A DNA stretch of 64,000 bases from Actinocatenispora comari (GTDB taxonomy: Bacteria; Actinomycetota; Actinomycetes; Mycobacteriales; Micromonosporaceae), in assembly GCF_017312725.1 (NCBI RefSeq), contig NZ_BOPO01000113.1:1-64000 (forward strand). The letters run 5' to 3'. The first letter of the stretch is position 1, and each line of letters begins with the position of its first letter. The position numbers and the translations under genes were made by a program. Positions 1-15,023 of the stretch are shown here, in pieces. Under the pieces are notes generated by a model, which did not search any database, was not told where the DNA came from, and saw only the letters and a list, made by a program, of their open reading frames with translations.

Positions 1-251
1 CAACAAGCTGATAGGCCGCGAGTCCATCCCCAGCCGGTAAAACCCTTTCCACACCATCCCATGCGAGACAATGTGAATACCCGGTATTAGCCCCGGTTTC
101 CCGGGGTTATCCCGAAGCTGAAGGCAGGTTACTCACGTGTTACTCACCCGTTCGCCGCTCGAGTACCCCCGAAAGGGCCTTTCCGCTCGACTTGCATGTG
201 TTAAGCACGCCGCCAGCGTTCGTCCTGAGCCAGGATCAAACTCTCCACCAA
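1..251 (-). rRNA. rrs: 16S ribosomal RNA, 5' end (partial)
   Basis: On the minus strand the sequence reads the universal 5' region of 16S rRNA: the GAGAGTTTGATCCTGGCTCAG block (complement near 225-248), then the conserved GAACGCTGGCGGCGTGCTTAACACATGC stretch and the V1-V2 region. About 250 bases of the gene lie in the window; the rest runs off the left edge. The mature 5' end is estimated by analogy with other actinobacteria, so the right boundary is uncertain by several bases. V1-V2 looks actinobacterial, but I cannot assign a genus by eye. Confidence 0.97.
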
Positions 252-395
252 AAACTTGAAGAAAATCCCAGCAACACACCCAACCCCCAAAAAAACAAGG
301 GCCAGGCGAACTGCATCAAAGGAACCCCACCACAACCAACCACAACGGCCAGCCATGGCAACGGGGCAAAACTAATGCACTGGCTTTTCAACACC

Positions 396-410
396 CTGTT
401 GAGTTCTCAA
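396..410 (-). promoter_or_regulatory. rrn leader element (boxA-like / processing region)
   Basis: The minus strand carries TTGAGAACTCAACAG within an AT-richer leader between the promoters and the 16S gene. This sequence is characteristic of actinobacterial rRNA leaders and is thought to serve antitermination and RNase III processing. The surrounding region 252-430 is non-coding, A/C-rich on the plus strand and unlike the flanking genes. Confidence 0.6.
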
Positions 411-533
411 GAAACAAACGCACACCTAAGACAACCACACACGTGGAAAACCCTAGGGGCTTGTTCCATGTTGCTATGTTGCCCGTGAGAGAACCGCCGC
501 GCTAAGCGGCCTCGCTCTCTCTTAGGCCTCCCC

Positions 534-562
534 AGAGTAGCTCACCCGTTTCTGGGCTCTCA
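534..562 (-). promoter_or_regulatory. rrn promoter P3 (proximal, candidate)
   Basis: Minus-strand -10 hexamer TACTCT (534-539) followed by GG, with a weak -35 (TGAGAG, 557-562) 17 bases upstream. The -10 and next bases repeat those of P2 exactly (TACTCTGG). The weak -35 leaves this as the least certain of the three. Confidence 0.4.
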
Positions 563-593
563 CCTGGGGGTCGCAGACCGGCCTTCCAAGTCT

Positions 594-617
594 CGTGCAA
601 GATCAAGATCTTGCACG
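594..617. repeat. Perfect 11-bp inverted repeat between rrn promoters
   Basis: The arms CGTGCAAGATC (594-604) and GATCTTGCACG (607-617) are perfect complements around a 2-base AA centre. The palindrome lies about 35 bases downstream of the P2 -10 box and upstream of the P3 -35 region. As DNA it has the size and symmetry of a dimeric repressor operator; as RNA it would be a hairpin with too small a loop unless the inner pairs open. No gene overlaps it. Confidence 0.8.
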
Positions 618-650
618 TCGACCGGCTCGTCCGGCTTCCTGCGGTGTTCC

Positions 651-679
651 AGAGTACATGGTCGGTGTCGCGGATGCAA
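651..679 (-). promoter_or_regulatory. rrn promoter P2
   Basis: Minus-strand TTGCAT (674-679), a 17-base spacer and TACTCT (651-656) form a near-consensus housekeeping promoter aimed at the 16S gene. The transcript start would lie near 644. Confidence 0.65.
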
Positions 680-804
680 ACCCGGCTTCCCGGATCTCTT
701 CCGCACCGCCCGACGATCGTGTCTTCCAACCTGATCGCCGCCCCGGGCCGGCCACCGGCCGCTCTCGCGTCCGGCCCTGTCCGTGTTCCCCGTGGGCAAG
801 AAGT

Positions 805-834
805 AAGTTACGCGATCCATGATCGGCTCGTCAA
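805..834 (-). promoter_or_regulatory. rrn promoter P1 (distal)
   Basis: Minus-strand TTGACG (829-834), an 18-base spacer and TAACTT (805-810) give a strong sigma-70-type promoter just downstream of the tyrS terminator hairpin. Together with P2 and P3 it makes a tandem promoter array, which is usual for rRNA operons. Confidence 0.65.
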
Positions 835-863
835 ACCGGGGGGCGGTGTCCCCGCTCACACAT

Positions 864-898
864 CGGTGTCGTCCGTCCACATCGGACGGACGACACCG
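864..898 (-). terminator. tyrS terminator hairpin
   Basis: A 15-bp perfect stem (864-878 with 884-898) closes a 5-base loop 17 bases after the tyrS stop codon. No T-run follows, so it is the T-less (I-shaped) type common in actinobacteria. It separates tyrS from the rrn promoters. Confidence 0.75.
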
Positions 899-914
899 AC
901 GAGGTGGGTCGGCC

Positions 915-2174
915 TCAGCGGGTCAGCTGCACCCCGGCGACCGTGCGCTTGCCTCGGCGCAGTACCAGGAAACGGTTGTGCAGCAACAGGTCCGGCGCCG
1001 GTACGGCGTCCGCGTCGGTGACCCGTTCGTTGTTGACGTACGCCCCGCCCTCGGTCACCGCACGCCGCGCCTCGGACAGGCTCGCGCACAGGCCCGACTG
1101 CTTGAACAGGGTCGCCACGTTGGGCAGCTCGGTCACCTCGAGCAGTCCCGCCTCGCGAAGCGCCGCGTCCACAGTGGACTCATCCAGCTCGCCGAGCTGT
1201 CCACGGCCGAACAGCGCCTGGCTCGCGGCCACCACCTGCTCGGTCTCGTGGGCACCGTGTACCAACGTGGTCAGCTCCTCGGCCAGGGCCCGCTGGCCGG
1301 CGCGGGCCGCCGGCCGCTGCGCGGCGGACGCCAGGATCTCCTCGATCTCGCCGTGCGAGCGGAAGCTGAAGCAGCGCAGGTACCGGTCGACGTCGGCGTC
1401 GGCGGTGTTGAACCAGAACTGGTAGAACGCGTACGGGCTGGTCATGGCCGGGTCGAGCCAGACCGACTGACCGTCGGCGGTCTTGCCGAACTTGGTGCCG
1501 TCGGCGCGGGTGATCAGCGGCGTGGTGAACGCCTGGACCGTGGCGCCCTGGCGGCGGCAGTAGTCGACCCCCGCGGTGATGTTGCCCCACTGGTCGGAGC
1601 CACCGAACTGCATGGTGCAGCCGTACCGCCGGTGCAGCTGGTAGAAGTCGTTGGACTGCAGCAGCTGGTAGCTGAACTCGGTGAAGCTGATCCCGCCGGC
1701 GGCGAGCCGGGCCCGGACGATCTCGCGGGAGAGCATCTGGTTGACCGGGAAGTGCTTGCCCACGTCGCGCAGGAACTCCACCACCGACATCTCGGCGGTC
1801 CAGTCGAGGTTGTTGACGGCACGGGCCGCGAGCTCACCGGAGAAGGTGACGAACGGGGCGAGCTGGCCCTGCAGCCGAGCCACCCAGCCGGCCACCACGT
1901 CCGGCGCGTTGAGGGTGCGCTCGCCGGCGTCCTTCGGGTCGCCGATCAGGCCGGTCGCGCCGCCGACGAGTACCAGCGGCCGGTGACCGGCCTGCTGCAG
2001 GCGCCGCGCGGTGAGGATCTGCACCAGGTGGCCGATGTGCAGGCTCGGTCCGGTGGGGTCGAACCCGACATAGAACGTCACCGGCCCGTTGGCCAGGTGC
2101 TTGGCCAGTTCGTCGGGGTCGGTGCTGTCCTTGATGAGACCTCTCCACTGGAGGTCGGCAACGATGTCGGTCAC
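915..2174 (-). CDS. tyrS: Tyrosyl-tRNA synthetase
   Basis: Charges tRNA-Tyr with tyrosine in the cytosol (class I aminoacyl-tRNA synthetase). The 419-residue product has HIGH at about residues 46-49, the tyrosine/tRNA-binding segment with GGSDQWGN near 191-198, the KMSKS-type loop KFGKT at 228-232 and an S4 RNA-binding domain at the C-terminus, so it is full length for the family. The GTG at 2174 is chosen because family members begin with this segment; the open frame runs on to 2327, but those residues are not TyrS-like. No clear Shine-Dalgarno site. Its place between mpg and the rrn operon is conserved in related actinomycetes. Confidence 0.96.
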   Translation of the reverse strand: MTDIVADLQWRGLIKDSTDPDELAKHLANGPVTFYVGFDPTGPSLHIGHLVQILTARRLQQAGHRPLVLVGGATGLIGDPKDAGERTLNAPDVVAGWVARLQGQLAPFVTFSGELAARAVNNLDWTAEMSVVEFLRDVGKHFPVNQMLSREIVRARLAAGGISFTEFSYQLLQSNDFYQLHRRYGCTMQFGGSDQWGNITAGVDYCRRQGATVQAFTTPLITRADGTKFGKTADGQSVWLDPAMTSPYAFYQFWFNTADADVDRYLRCFSFRSHGEIEEILASAAQRPAARAGQRALAEELTTLVHGAHETEQVVAASQALFGRGQLGELDESTVDAALREAGLLEVTELPNVATLFKQSGLCASLSEARRAVTEGGAYVNNERVTDADAVPAPDLLLHNRFLVLRRGKRTVAGVQLTR

Positions 2175-2229
2175 GGTGGTGATTGTTCCGCATCCGGCGC
2201 GGCGCCGGCGAGGTAGTTCGGCAGGTCGG

Positions 2230-3105
2230 TCAGCGAGGTACGGACAGGGCGAGACGGCCGAGCCCGGCGTCACCGTGGCCGGCCGCGACGGCGCGGTCGA
2301 CCAGCGCCAGCATCGCGTCGAGCGCACCGGTGTCCAGCTCGTGCGCTCGGGCCGTCTCGGTGACGTGCCGGATGGCCGTCGCGGCGGAGCCGATGGTCGA
2401 CACCTCGCCGGGGAACTCCCCCGCCTGCAGCTGCCGGGCCGCCCGATCGATCATCTCGGGCAGCAGGCCGCCGATACCACGGGCGTACGGGGCGAGGTCG
2501 GTCGGCGCGATCTGCTCCGCGCGGGCCAGCGCGAACGAGTGCGCGATGCCGTGCACCGCGGTCGCGAACAGGTCGAGCAGGGCCATCTCGTACGCCGCGG
2601 CCCGGCCGGGGTCGCCACCCAGGTACACCGCGCGGCCGCCCAGCGCGGCCAGCGTCGGCCGGTGTACCGAGAAGAGCTCGTCGGGTCCGCTGTAGAGCAC
2701 GGTGCCGGCGTCGGTGCCGATCGTGGGGGTCGGGGTGAGGATCGCGCCGTCCAGGTAGGCGATGCCGTGCTCGCCGGCCCAGGTGGCGAACGCGCGCGCC
2801 TCGTCCGGCCGCCCGGAGCAGAGGTTGACCAGGGTACGGCCGGTCCAGTCGGCTCCGGTGAGGTCGAGCACGCCACGCAGCGCGGCGTGGTCCCGGACGC
2901 ACGCCACGATCAGCGGCGACGCGGCCACGGCGGCGGCCACGGTGGTCGCCGGGGTGGCGCCGCGATCGGCGAGGGCGGCGGCACGGCCGGGGGTGCGGTT
3001 CCAGATCGTGGTGCGGTGGCCGGCGGCGAGGAACGCCGTGGCGAGCGCGGTACCCATCGGGCCCAGTCCGAGCACGCTGACCGGCGGGGCGGTGGTGTCT
3101 GTCAT
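2230..3105 (-). CDS. NAD(P)-binding imine reductase / 6-PGDH-type oxidoreductase
   Basis: The N-terminus has the Rossmann motif GLGPMG (about residues 13-18) followed by WNRTPGRA, the pattern of NADPH-dependent beta-hydroxyacid dehydrogenase-like and imine reductase proteins. The C-terminal half is the all-helical domain of the same fold. At 291 residues it has the usual length. Family members reduce C=N or C=O bonds of small molecules; the substrate cannot be read from sequence. The gene is divergent from a merR gene 58 bases away with a MerR-type 19-bp-spacer promoter between them, which suggests induction by a ligand of that regulator. The pair interrupts the otherwise conserved mpg-tyrS junction, as expected for an accessory insertion. 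Confidence 0.82.
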   Translation of the reverse strand: MTDTTAPPVSVLGLGPMGTALATAFLAAGHRTTIWNRTPGRAAALADRGATPATTVAAAVAASPLIVACVRDHAALRGVLDLTGADWTGRTLVNLCSGRPDEARAFATWAGEHGIAYLDGAILTPTPTIGTDAGTVLYSGPDELFSVHRPTLAALGGRAVYLGGDPGRAAAYEMALLDLFATAVHGIAHSFALARAEQIAPTDLAPYARGIGGLLPEMIDRAARQLQAGEFPGEVSTIGSAATAIRHVTETARAHELDTGALDAMLALVDRAVAAGHGDAGLGRLALSVPR

Positions 3106-3112
3106 GTCGCGA

Positions 3113-3144
3113 CGCTAAGGGTTGACGTTGACGTGAGGGTCAAG
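3113..3144 (-). promoter_or_regulatory. MerR-type operator/promoter with 19-bp spacer
   Basis: On the minus strand TTGACC (3138-3143) and TTAGCG (3113-3118) are separated by exactly 19 bases, the over-long spacer typical of MerR-activated promoters. The spacer holds direct and inverted TTGAC/GTCAA elements. The predicted transcript start falls at or next to the ATG of the oxidoreductase gene (3105), so the mRNA would be leaderless. Confidence 0.65.
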
Positions 3145-3163
3145 AGTTGGTCGACTGGGTCAC

Positions 3164-3565
3164 ATGGAGATCGGGGACCTCGCCGCGCCCAGCGGCGTGA
3201 GCCGGCGCGCACTGCGGTACTACGAGGAGCAGGGGCTGCTCTCCCCGGCGCGACGACCGAACGGGTACCGCGACTATCCGGAGTCCGCGGTACGCACCGT
3301 GCGGCAGATCCAGGTGCTGCTGGCCGCGGGGCTGGGTACCACGGTGATCGCGGAGATCCTGCCGTGCCTCGCCGACCCGACCGTCGTCCGGGTACCGGTG
3401 TGCCCGGAGCTGATCGACGGACTCGGCGCGGAGCGGGACCGCATCAGCGCGTCGGTGGACCGGCTGCTCGCCGCCCGCGAGATCCTCGATGCGCTGATCG
3501 CGAACCGGGACCGGCCGTTCGCCGCGTCCCTGGCCGATCTCGACGCGGCCGGCGCCAGCGCCTGA
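3164..3565 (+). CDS. MerR family transcriptional regulator
   Basis: 133 residues: an N-terminal winged helix-turn-helix (about residues 1-70) with the family signature RRALRYYEEQGLL and RPNGYRDY, then a coiled-coil dimerisation helix (about 85-120) and almost no effector domain. No cysteine pattern of the metal-sensing CueR/ZntR type is obvious. It most likely controls the divergent oxidoreductase gene through the 19-bp-spacer promoter at 3113-3144, and probably itself from the same operator. The ATG at 3164 is the first start giving a complete HTH. Confidence 0.9.
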   Translation: MEIGDLAAPSGVSRRALRYYEEQGLLSPARRPNGYRDYPESAVRTVRQIQVLLAAGLGTTVIAEILPCLADPTVVRVPVCPELIDGLGAERDRISASVDRLLAAREILDALIANRDRPFAASLADLDAAGASA

Positions 3566-3572
3566 CCGGAAC

Positions 3573-3606
3573 GCCCGCCGACGACCCCGCGCGGTCGGCG
3601 GCAGGC
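3573..3606. terminator. Candidate bidirectional terminator between merR and mpg
   Basis: The 51-base gap between two convergent stop codons holds GCC(C)GCCGAC and its partner GTCGGCGGC around a GC-rich loop, able to form an imperfect hairpin. There is no T-run on either strand. Confidence 0.35.
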
Positions 3607-3616
3607 GTGGGCGGCG

Positions 3617-9515
<5,899 letters not shown>

Positions 9516-9519
<4 letters not shown>

Positions 9520-10694
9520 GTCGAGTACGCCGAGTTCTCGTGCACGTAGCCGTGCGTCAGGTCGTTGGTCCACACCGTCGCCGCCGCGGACCCCGCGCCC
9601 AGCCGTACGGTGATGCTCACCGCCCGGCCGGACAGGTCGACACCGGCCCGGTCGTCGGCCGCCGCGCCGCCCCGGCAGATCCACACGCCGTTGATCGCCA
9701 CGTCCAGCTCGTCCGGCCGGAACCGTGCCTCGGTGGTACCGATGGCGGCGAGGATGCGGCCCCAGTTCGGGTCGTTGCCGAACAGCGCGGTCTTCACCAG
9801 GTTGTTGCGGGCGATGGCGCGGCCCACCTCGACCGCGTCGTCCTCGGTGGCCGCGTCGACCACCTCGATCGTGACGTCCTTGGTGGCGCCCTCGGCGTCG
9901 GACAGCAGCTGCCCGGCGAGATCGGCGCAGGCCGCGGTGACCAGGTCGGTCAGCTCCGCCGGGTCGGCGCTGACCCCGGACGCGCCGGAGGCGAGCAGCA
10001 GCACGGTGTCGTTGGTGGACAGGCAGCCGTCCGAGTCGACCCGTTCGAACGTGACCCGGCACGCCTCGCGCAGCGCGTCGCCCAGCACGTCGGTGTCGGC
10101 GACCGCGTCGGTGGTCAGCACGCACAGCATCGTGGCGAGCGCCGGCGCGAGCATGCCGGCGCCCTTCGCCATGCCGCCCAGCACGTACCCGTCGCCGTCC
10201 AGCCGGACCTGCTTGGCCCTGGTGTCGGTGGTACGGATCGCCTCCGCCGCCGCGCCGCCCCCGGTGCGGGACAACGACTTCGCCGCGGTGTCGACCCCGG
10301 CGAGCAGCTTGTCGACCGGCAGCCGTTCGCCGATCAGGCCGGTGGAGCAGACGGCCACGTCGGCCGGGCCGATGCCCAGTCGCGCCGCCACGTGCTCGGC
10401 GGTGGCGTGGGTGTCGCCGAAGCCCGCCTTGCCGGTACAGGCGTTGGCGTTGCCGGAGTTGAGCACCACGGCCTTCACGATGCCGGCGGCGAGCACCCGC
10501 TCGCTCCACAGTACCGGCGCGGCCTTGACCCGGTTGCGGGTGAACACGCCGGCCGCGGTGGCGTCCGGGCCGTCGTTGACCACCAGCGCCACGTCCGGCG
10601 CACCGGACGGCTTGATCCCCGCGGTGGCGCCGGCGGCGCGGAAGCCGGCCGGCGCCGTCACCCCGACCTCCAGCCGCTCGTCGTGCGTGCTCAC
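9516..10694 (-). CDS. argJ: Bifunctional ornithine acetyltransferase / N-acetylglutamate synthase
   Basis: Transfers the acetyl group from acetylornithine to glutamate, so the pathway recycles acetate. The 392-residue precursor is expected to cleave itself at the conserved Ala-Thr of [12 protein letters not shown] (about residues 180-190), leaving Thr as the N-terminal nucleophile of the beta chain. The GTG at 10694 is chosen over upstream starts because it has a strong AGGAGG site seven bases before it and gives the family N-terminus. Confidence 0.96.
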
Positions 10695-10779
10695 GAGCCC
10701 TCCTCCTGCGTCGCGACGTTCCCGTGGTACCGATCCCGCGGCGCGGTGCTCCCGCTGGCTTCGCTTGTGCCGCAACCGA

Positions 10780-11793
10780 TCACGGCGCCACCCCGTTCGC
10801 CGTCAGGCCGGCGGCCTCGGGCAGGCCGAGCATCAGGTTGGCGCACTGCACGGCCTGCCCGGCGGCGCCCTTGCCCAGGTTGTCGATCGCGCTGACGGCC
10901 ACGATCCGGCCGGCGTCGCCGTCGACCGTGACCTGCAGCTGGCAGCCGTTCGAGCCGAACGTGGCGGCCGTGTGCGGCCAGGCGCCGTCCGGCAGCAGCG
11001 TCACGAACGGCTCGTCCGCGTACGCCTGCGCGAGCACCTGCCGCACGTCGTCGGCACCGGCGGTACCGGTCGGCCGGGCGGTGACGGTGGCCAGGATGCC
11101 GCGCGGCATCGGCGCGAGCAGCGGCGTGAACGACAGCGACCGGGCGCCGGTGGCCTGCTTGATCTCCGGCGTGTGCTGGTGGGTACCGACCTTGTAGGCG
11201 GACACGTCGTTCAGCACCTCGCTGCCCAGCAGGTGCGGCTTGGCGGCGCGGCCGGCTCCGGAGGTACCGGAGGCGGCGACCACCACGACGTCGTCGGGGT
11301 CGGCCACCCCGGCGGCGATCAGCGGCGCCAGCGGCAGCGTGCTCGCCACCACGTAGCAGCCGGTGGCGGCGACCCGGTCGGCGGCGGCGATCGCCGCCCG
11401 CTGGCCGGGCAGCTCCGGCAGCCCGTAGGTCCAGGTGCCGGCATGCTCGCCGGGGTAGTAGCGGGTCCAGTCGGCGGGATCGGCGAGCCGGTGGTCGGCA
11501 CCCAGGTCGACCACCTTGACGCCGGCCGGCAGGGCCGCGGCGAGCGCGGCCGAGTGCCCGTGCGGCAGTGCGAGGAACACCAGCTCCGCGTCGGTGAACT
11601 CGGCCGGTTCGGTCGGCCGCAGCGGCACTCCGGACAGCGTCGCCAGCTGCGGATGCAGGTCGGTGACCGCCCGGCCGGCGCTGCTGTCGGCGGTCGCCGC
11701 GACGAGGTCGAGGCCCGGATGCCCGGCGATCAGGCGCAGCAGCTCACCCCCGGCGTACCCGCTCGCTCCGGCCACGGCCACCCGTACACCCAC
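10780..11793 (-). CDS. argC: N-acetyl-gamma-glutamyl-phosphate reductase
   Basis: NADPH-dependent third step of arginine synthesis and first gene of the operon. 337 residues with the Rossmann motif [11 protein letters not shown] at the N-terminus and the active-site cysteine in ATGCYVVAS (about 140-150); GSNGCQLQV lies near the C-terminus. Two starts are possible: ATG at 11808 and GTG at 11793. The GTG is preferred because GGGAGG sits five bases before it and overlaps the alternative ATG. Confidence 0.95.
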   Translation of the reverse strand: MGVRVAVAGASGYAGGELLRLIAGHPGLDLVAATADSSAGRAVTDLHPQLATLSGVPLRPTEPAEFTDAELVFLALPHGHSAALAAALPAGVKVVDLGADHRLADPADWTRYYPGEHAGTWTYGLPELPGQRAAIAAADRVAATGCYVVASTLPLAPLIAAGVADPDDVVVVAASGTSGAGRAAKPHLLGSEVLNDVSAYKVGTHQHTPEIKQATGARSLSFTPLLAPMPRGILATVTARPTGTAGADDVRQVLAQAYADEPFVTLLPDGAWPHTAATFGSNGCQLQVTVDGDAGRIVAVSAIDNLGKGAAGQAVQCANLMLGLPEAAGLTANGVAP

Positions 11794-11810
11794 GACAACC
11801 TCCCGCATGT

Positions 11811-11832
11811 CTATGCAACGCACTGTATCACG
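11811..11832 (-). promoter_or_regulatory. Candidate ARG box (ArgR operator) of argC
   Basis: On the minus strand TGATACA (11824-11830) and TTGCATA (11812-11818) form an imperfect dyad just upstream of argC. The TTGCATA half matches the right half of the actinobacterial ARG box described before argC in Streptomyces. It overlaps plausible -10 sequences, fitting repression by the ArgR encoded in the same operon. Confidence 0.6.
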
Positions 11833-11939
11833 ATGCGACCCGGGCTTCCGGTTACCCACGCCACGTCGAGCCCGGCAAGCGGCCCGTAAAGAGGTACCGA
11901 GATGTCGGCAGCTCGGACCGCCGGAGCCCACGTCGTGGT

Positions 11940-11945
11940 TACGAT
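11940..11945 (+). promoter_or_regulatory. Candidate -10 box for the GT2 glycosyltransferase gene
   Basis: TACGAT lies in the divergent 295-base region between argC and the glycosyltransferase gene, which otherwise holds the ARG box and a small GCTGCC/GGCAGC hairpin near 12030. If used, it gives a 5' leader of about 135 bases. No strong -35 was found. Confidence 0.3.
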
Positions 11946-12088
11946 CAAGGCGATGCGGCTCAGCACGCGGAGTGCCGGTGAGTTCACCTCACGGGGTGCA
12001 GGGGAGGCCGTTCGTGTCCGGCCGGGACGCTGCCTCGGGCAGCCTGGAGACGCAGGCCCGGCGAGCAAATTCGGTTGGGGTGTTTCCA

Positions 12089-12787
12089 GTGCGCCTGTCG
12101 ATCCTGATGCCCGTCTACAACGAGGACGAACGGGTCATCACCGCCATCAAGCAGACCCTGGAGGTCAGCTACCCGTGCGACGTGGAACTGCTCGTCGTCG
12201 ACGACGGCAGTACCGACCGCACCGGTGAGCTGCTCGACCACTTCGTCGATCCACGGGTACGGGTGGTGCACCACACCGTGAACCAGGGCAAGGGTGCGGC
12301 CATCCACACCGGGGTGAGCGAGGCGACGGGCGACTACATGGTGGTCCTGGACGCCGATCTGGAGTACGACCCGCGCGACATCCCGAAGCTGCTCAAGCCG
12401 GTACGCGACGGGCAGGGCACGGTGATCTACGGCAACCGCAACTTCGGCGGACACGCCGCCTTCTCGTTCTGGTACGTGATGGGCAACAAGGCGATCACCA
12501 CCGCGGCGAACATCCTGTACAACTGCTACCTGTCGGACCTGGAGACCTGCTTCAAGCTGATGCCCACCCGGCTGTACCGGGAGCTGGACATCTCCTCGCA
12601 CGGCTTCGGGATGGAGGCGGAGGTGACCGGCAAGCTGCTGCGCCGGCACATCCGGCCCTACGAGGTGCCGATCAACTACTCCGCCCGCAGCCGGGCCGAG
12701 GGCAAGAAGATCACCTGGCTGGACGGGGTGAAGGCGCTGGGGATCCTGGCCCGGCAGCGACTGACGCCGGTGCCCCGCGCGCGGTGA
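12089..12787 (+). CDS. Family 2 glycosyltransferase (DPM1-like)
   Basis: 232 residues of a GT-A fold: [11 protein letters not shown] at the N-terminus, [11 protein letters not shown], and the metal-binding DxD-type [11 protein letters not shown] (about residues 85-95). The pattern is that of polyprenyl-phosphate mannose or glucose synthases, which load a sugar onto a lipid carrier at the inner membrane face. No C-terminal membrane segments are present, so the protein is soluble or peripheral. The start could be GTG 12089 or GTG 12080. Its stop overlaps the start of a large membrane protein (GTGA), suggesting that the latter uses or exports the lipid-linked sugar. Confidence 0.88.
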   Translation: MRLSILMPVYNEDERVITAIKQTLEVSYPCDVELLVVDDGSTDRTGELLDHFVDPRVRVVHHTVNQGKGAAIHTGVSEATGDYMVVLDADLEYDPRDIPKLLKPVRDGQGTVIYGNRNFGGHAAFSFWYVMGNKAITTAANILYNCYLSDLETCFKLMPTRLYRELDISSHGFGMEAEVTGKLLRRHIRPYEVPINYSARSRAEGKKITWLDGVKALGILARQRLTPVPRAR

Positions 12788-14559
12788 GTCACCGGCTGGC
12801 CGACGAACGCGCCCCGGACGCGTCCACCGAGGACCCGACCGGGGCGCCGGCACGCCGTTGGCCGGGCCACCTCGCGGTCCTGCTGTGTTACGCGGCGCTG
12901 GCCTACTGGGTCACCAGCCGGCTGTGGGTCGCGCCGCAGACCCGGGTGCTCGCCGACAACCGCAACGACCAGCCGTTGATGGAGTGGATGTTCGCGCACG
13001 GCGCCTACGCGCTGACGCACCTGAGCAACCCGCTGCTGGCCGACTCGGTGCAGGTACCGCACGGCGCCAACCTGATGGCGAACTCGTCGGTCGTGCTGCC
13101 CGCCCTGATCCTCGCCCCGGTCACCCTCGCGTTCGGCGCGGCGACCACGTTCGTCCTGTTCACCGGGCTGTGCCTGGCCGGCACCGCGGCCGCGTGGTAC
13201 GTGCTGTTCCGGCGCCGGCTGACCGGCTCGGCGCTCGCCGCCGGGCTCGGCGCCGGGCTGATCGGCTTCGCGCCGGGCATGATCTCGCTGTCCAACGCGC
13301 ACGTGCACATCACCGCCCAGTTCCTGGTGCCGTTCGTGGTCGCCTGCGTACTGCCCTCCCCCGGCCCGCCGCGGCCGGTGCGCCGCGGCGCGCTGCTCGG
13401 CGTGCTGCTCACCGCGCAGCTGCTCACCGGTACCGAGGTGCTGCTGTTCACGGTGCTCGGGGTCGGGGTGTTCGTGCTGCTGTGGGCGGCCCTGACCCCG
13501 TCCGCGGTACGGCCTGCGCTGCCGGGCTTCGCCGTCCGGATCGGCGTGGCCGTGGCGGTGTTCGTGGTGCTCGCGGCCTACCCGCTGTGGGTGCTGCTGG
13601 CCGGGCCGAACAGCTACCACGGCACCCCGTGGGACATCGGCATGTACGGCACCGACGTGGCAGCCTGGCCCTGGTTCAACGCGTTCTCGCTGCTCGGTGG
13701 CGCCGCGCAGGCCGGCCGGGTCTACTCCGGCAACGCCACCGAGCAGACCGCATTCCTCGGCCCGGGACTGCTGGTGCTGGTCGCGGGGCTGGTGTGGTGG
13801 CTGCGCCGGCGCCGGACCGTGCTCGCGCTGGCCGCGACCGCGGTGCTGTTCGCGGTCGGCAGCTTCGGTACCGAGATCGTCGTGCTGCGCACCCACACGG
13901 GGGTCACCGGGCCGTGGGCGCTGGTTGCCCGGCTGCCGCTGGTCGAGCAGGCGATCCCGGACCGGCTCGCGCTGGTGAGCATCGCCGCGTTCGGCGCGAT
14001 CCTGACCTGCGGGGCCGACCGCGCCGTGCGCACCGGGCTGCCCCGGCCGCTCTGGCTCGCCGGGTACGCGGCGGCGCTGGTCCCGCTGCTGCCGACCGCG
14101 CTGCCGGTCACCCACCGGCCGCCGATCCCGCAGTTCTTCACCGCCGGCAGCTGGCGCGACCACGTCCGCCCCGGCCACAGCGTCCTCGCCGTACCGACCA
14201 CGTTCGCCACCGACCGGCTGTCGATGCGCTGGTCGTCCGGCACGAACGCCGAGATGGCCGTACCGGACGGCGCCGTGATGATCCCCGGCCCGGACGGCCG
14301 GGCGCAGTGGGGCACCCCGCGCAGCCGGCTCGCCAGCACGGCGGCGACCGTCTCCCATACCGGCCGGGTACCGAGTGTCGACGACGCCGACCAGGCCCGG
14401 GCGCACAGCGACCTCGCCGCCGGCCGTACCGACTGCGTGGTGCTGGATCCGGCCGCGCCGCACGGCGACGCGGTCCGGCGCACCCTGGACCGGCTGCTGT
14501 CGGTACGGGCCCGCTACGCCGGCGGCGTCTGGTACTGGGACGTCCGCCCCGCCCGCTGA
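12784..14559 (+). CDS. Polytopic membrane protein, probable GT-C-like glycosyltransferase
   Basis: 591 residues with about 10-12 hydrophobic segments between residues 25 and 450, then a soluble C-terminal part of about 140 residues. The first extracytoplasmic loop contains [11 protein letters not shown] and PHGANLMAN, reminiscent of the acidic catalytic loops of GT-C enzymes that use polyprenyl-phosphate sugars. Translational coupling to the preceding GT2 enzyme supports this. No exact family was recognised; acceptor and sugar are unknown. Confidence 0.7.
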   Translation: MSHRLADERAPDASTEDPTGAPARRWPGHLAVLLCYAALAYWVTSRLWVAPQTRVLADNRNDQPLMEWMFAHGAYALTHLSNPLLADSVQVPHGANLMANSSVVLPALILAPVTLAFGAATTFVLFTGLCLAGTAAAWYVLFRRRLTGSALAAGLGAGLIGFAPGMISLSNAHVHITAQFLVPFVVACVLPSPGPPRPVRRGALLGVLLTAQLLTGTEVLLFTVLGVGVFVLLWAALTPSAVRPALPGFAVRIGVAVAVFVVLAAYPLWVLLAGPNSYHGTPWDIGMYGTDVAAWPWFNAFSLLGGAAQAGRVYSGNATEQTAFLGPGLLVLVAGLVWWLRRRRTVLALAATAVLFAVGSFGTEIVVLRTHTGVTGPWALVARLPLVEQAIPDRLALVSIAAFGAILTCGADRAVRTGLPRPLWLAGYAAALVPLLPTALPVTHRPPIPQFFTAGSWRDHVRPGHSVLAVPTTFATDRLSMRWSSGTNAEMAVPDGAVMIPGPDGRAQWGTPRSRLASTAATVSHTGRVPSVDDADQARAHSDLAAGRTDCVVLDPAAPHGDAVRRTLDRLLSVRARYAGGVWYWDVRPAR

Positions 14560-14570
14560 CCGGCAGCGCG

Positions 14571-14993
14571 TCAGGTGGCGTGGTCGGTCCGGGGGGCGAG
14601 CGGGAACAGCAGGGCGACGCCGAGCAGCGCGCTGACGCCCAGGCTCACCACCGCGCCGACCTCGTCGAGGGTCGAGCCCACCAGGTGCGTGACGTGGAAG
14701 CCGAAGTGGAACACCCCGAACACCACCCAGCCCAGACCCGCGACGCGCCCGACGGTGGCGGTACGGGCCACGACCCCGGCGATGCTCACCGCGGTCAGCG
14801 CCAGGTACATGCTGCCGACGTCGCGGATCAGGTGCTCGTCGAAGGCGCCCGCGATGTCGATCCAGTGCAGGCCGAACCCGGGAAACGACGAGTAGAACGC
14901 GGCCGGGAAGAACTCCGCCCAGACCCCCACGTAGCCGCCGAGGATCGCGGTCGCGGCGAGCAGGCCGCGCCGCAGCGCTGTGTTGGTGTACAT
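14571..14993 (-). CDS. Small four-helix membrane protein
   Basis: 140 residues with about four transmembrane segments and few charged residues; conserved-looking histidines and an acidic HWIDIAGAFDEHLIRDVG stretch follow the first helix. No characterised family recognised; it resembles small DoxX/DUF4345-like membrane proteins. It starts 31 bases after the stop of the ECF41-type sigma factor on the same strand, so it is the likely target or partner gene of that factor. It ends 11 bases from the convergent membrane protein gene. Confidence 0.75.
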   Translation of the reverse strand: MYTNTALRRGLLAATAILGGYVGVWAEFFPAAFYSSFPGFGLHWIDIAGAFDEHLIRDVGSMYLALTAVSIAGVVARTATVGRVAGLGWVVFGVFHFGFHVTHLVGSTLDEVGAVVSLGVSALLGVALLFPLAPRTDHAT

Positions 14994-15023
14994 ACCCTCA
15001 GGACGACACGCTCCGCCCCGATG

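Noticed and set aside
192-488. A 98-codon frame over the 16S 5' end and leader.
   Set aside because: It crosses the rRNA gene and boxA region, with Pro/Thr/His-rich composition typical of non-coding translation.
2175-2229. A T-box or other leader before tyrS.
   Set aside because: Only 55 bases separate tyrS from the oxidoreductase gene and no T-box sequence or specifier stem is present.
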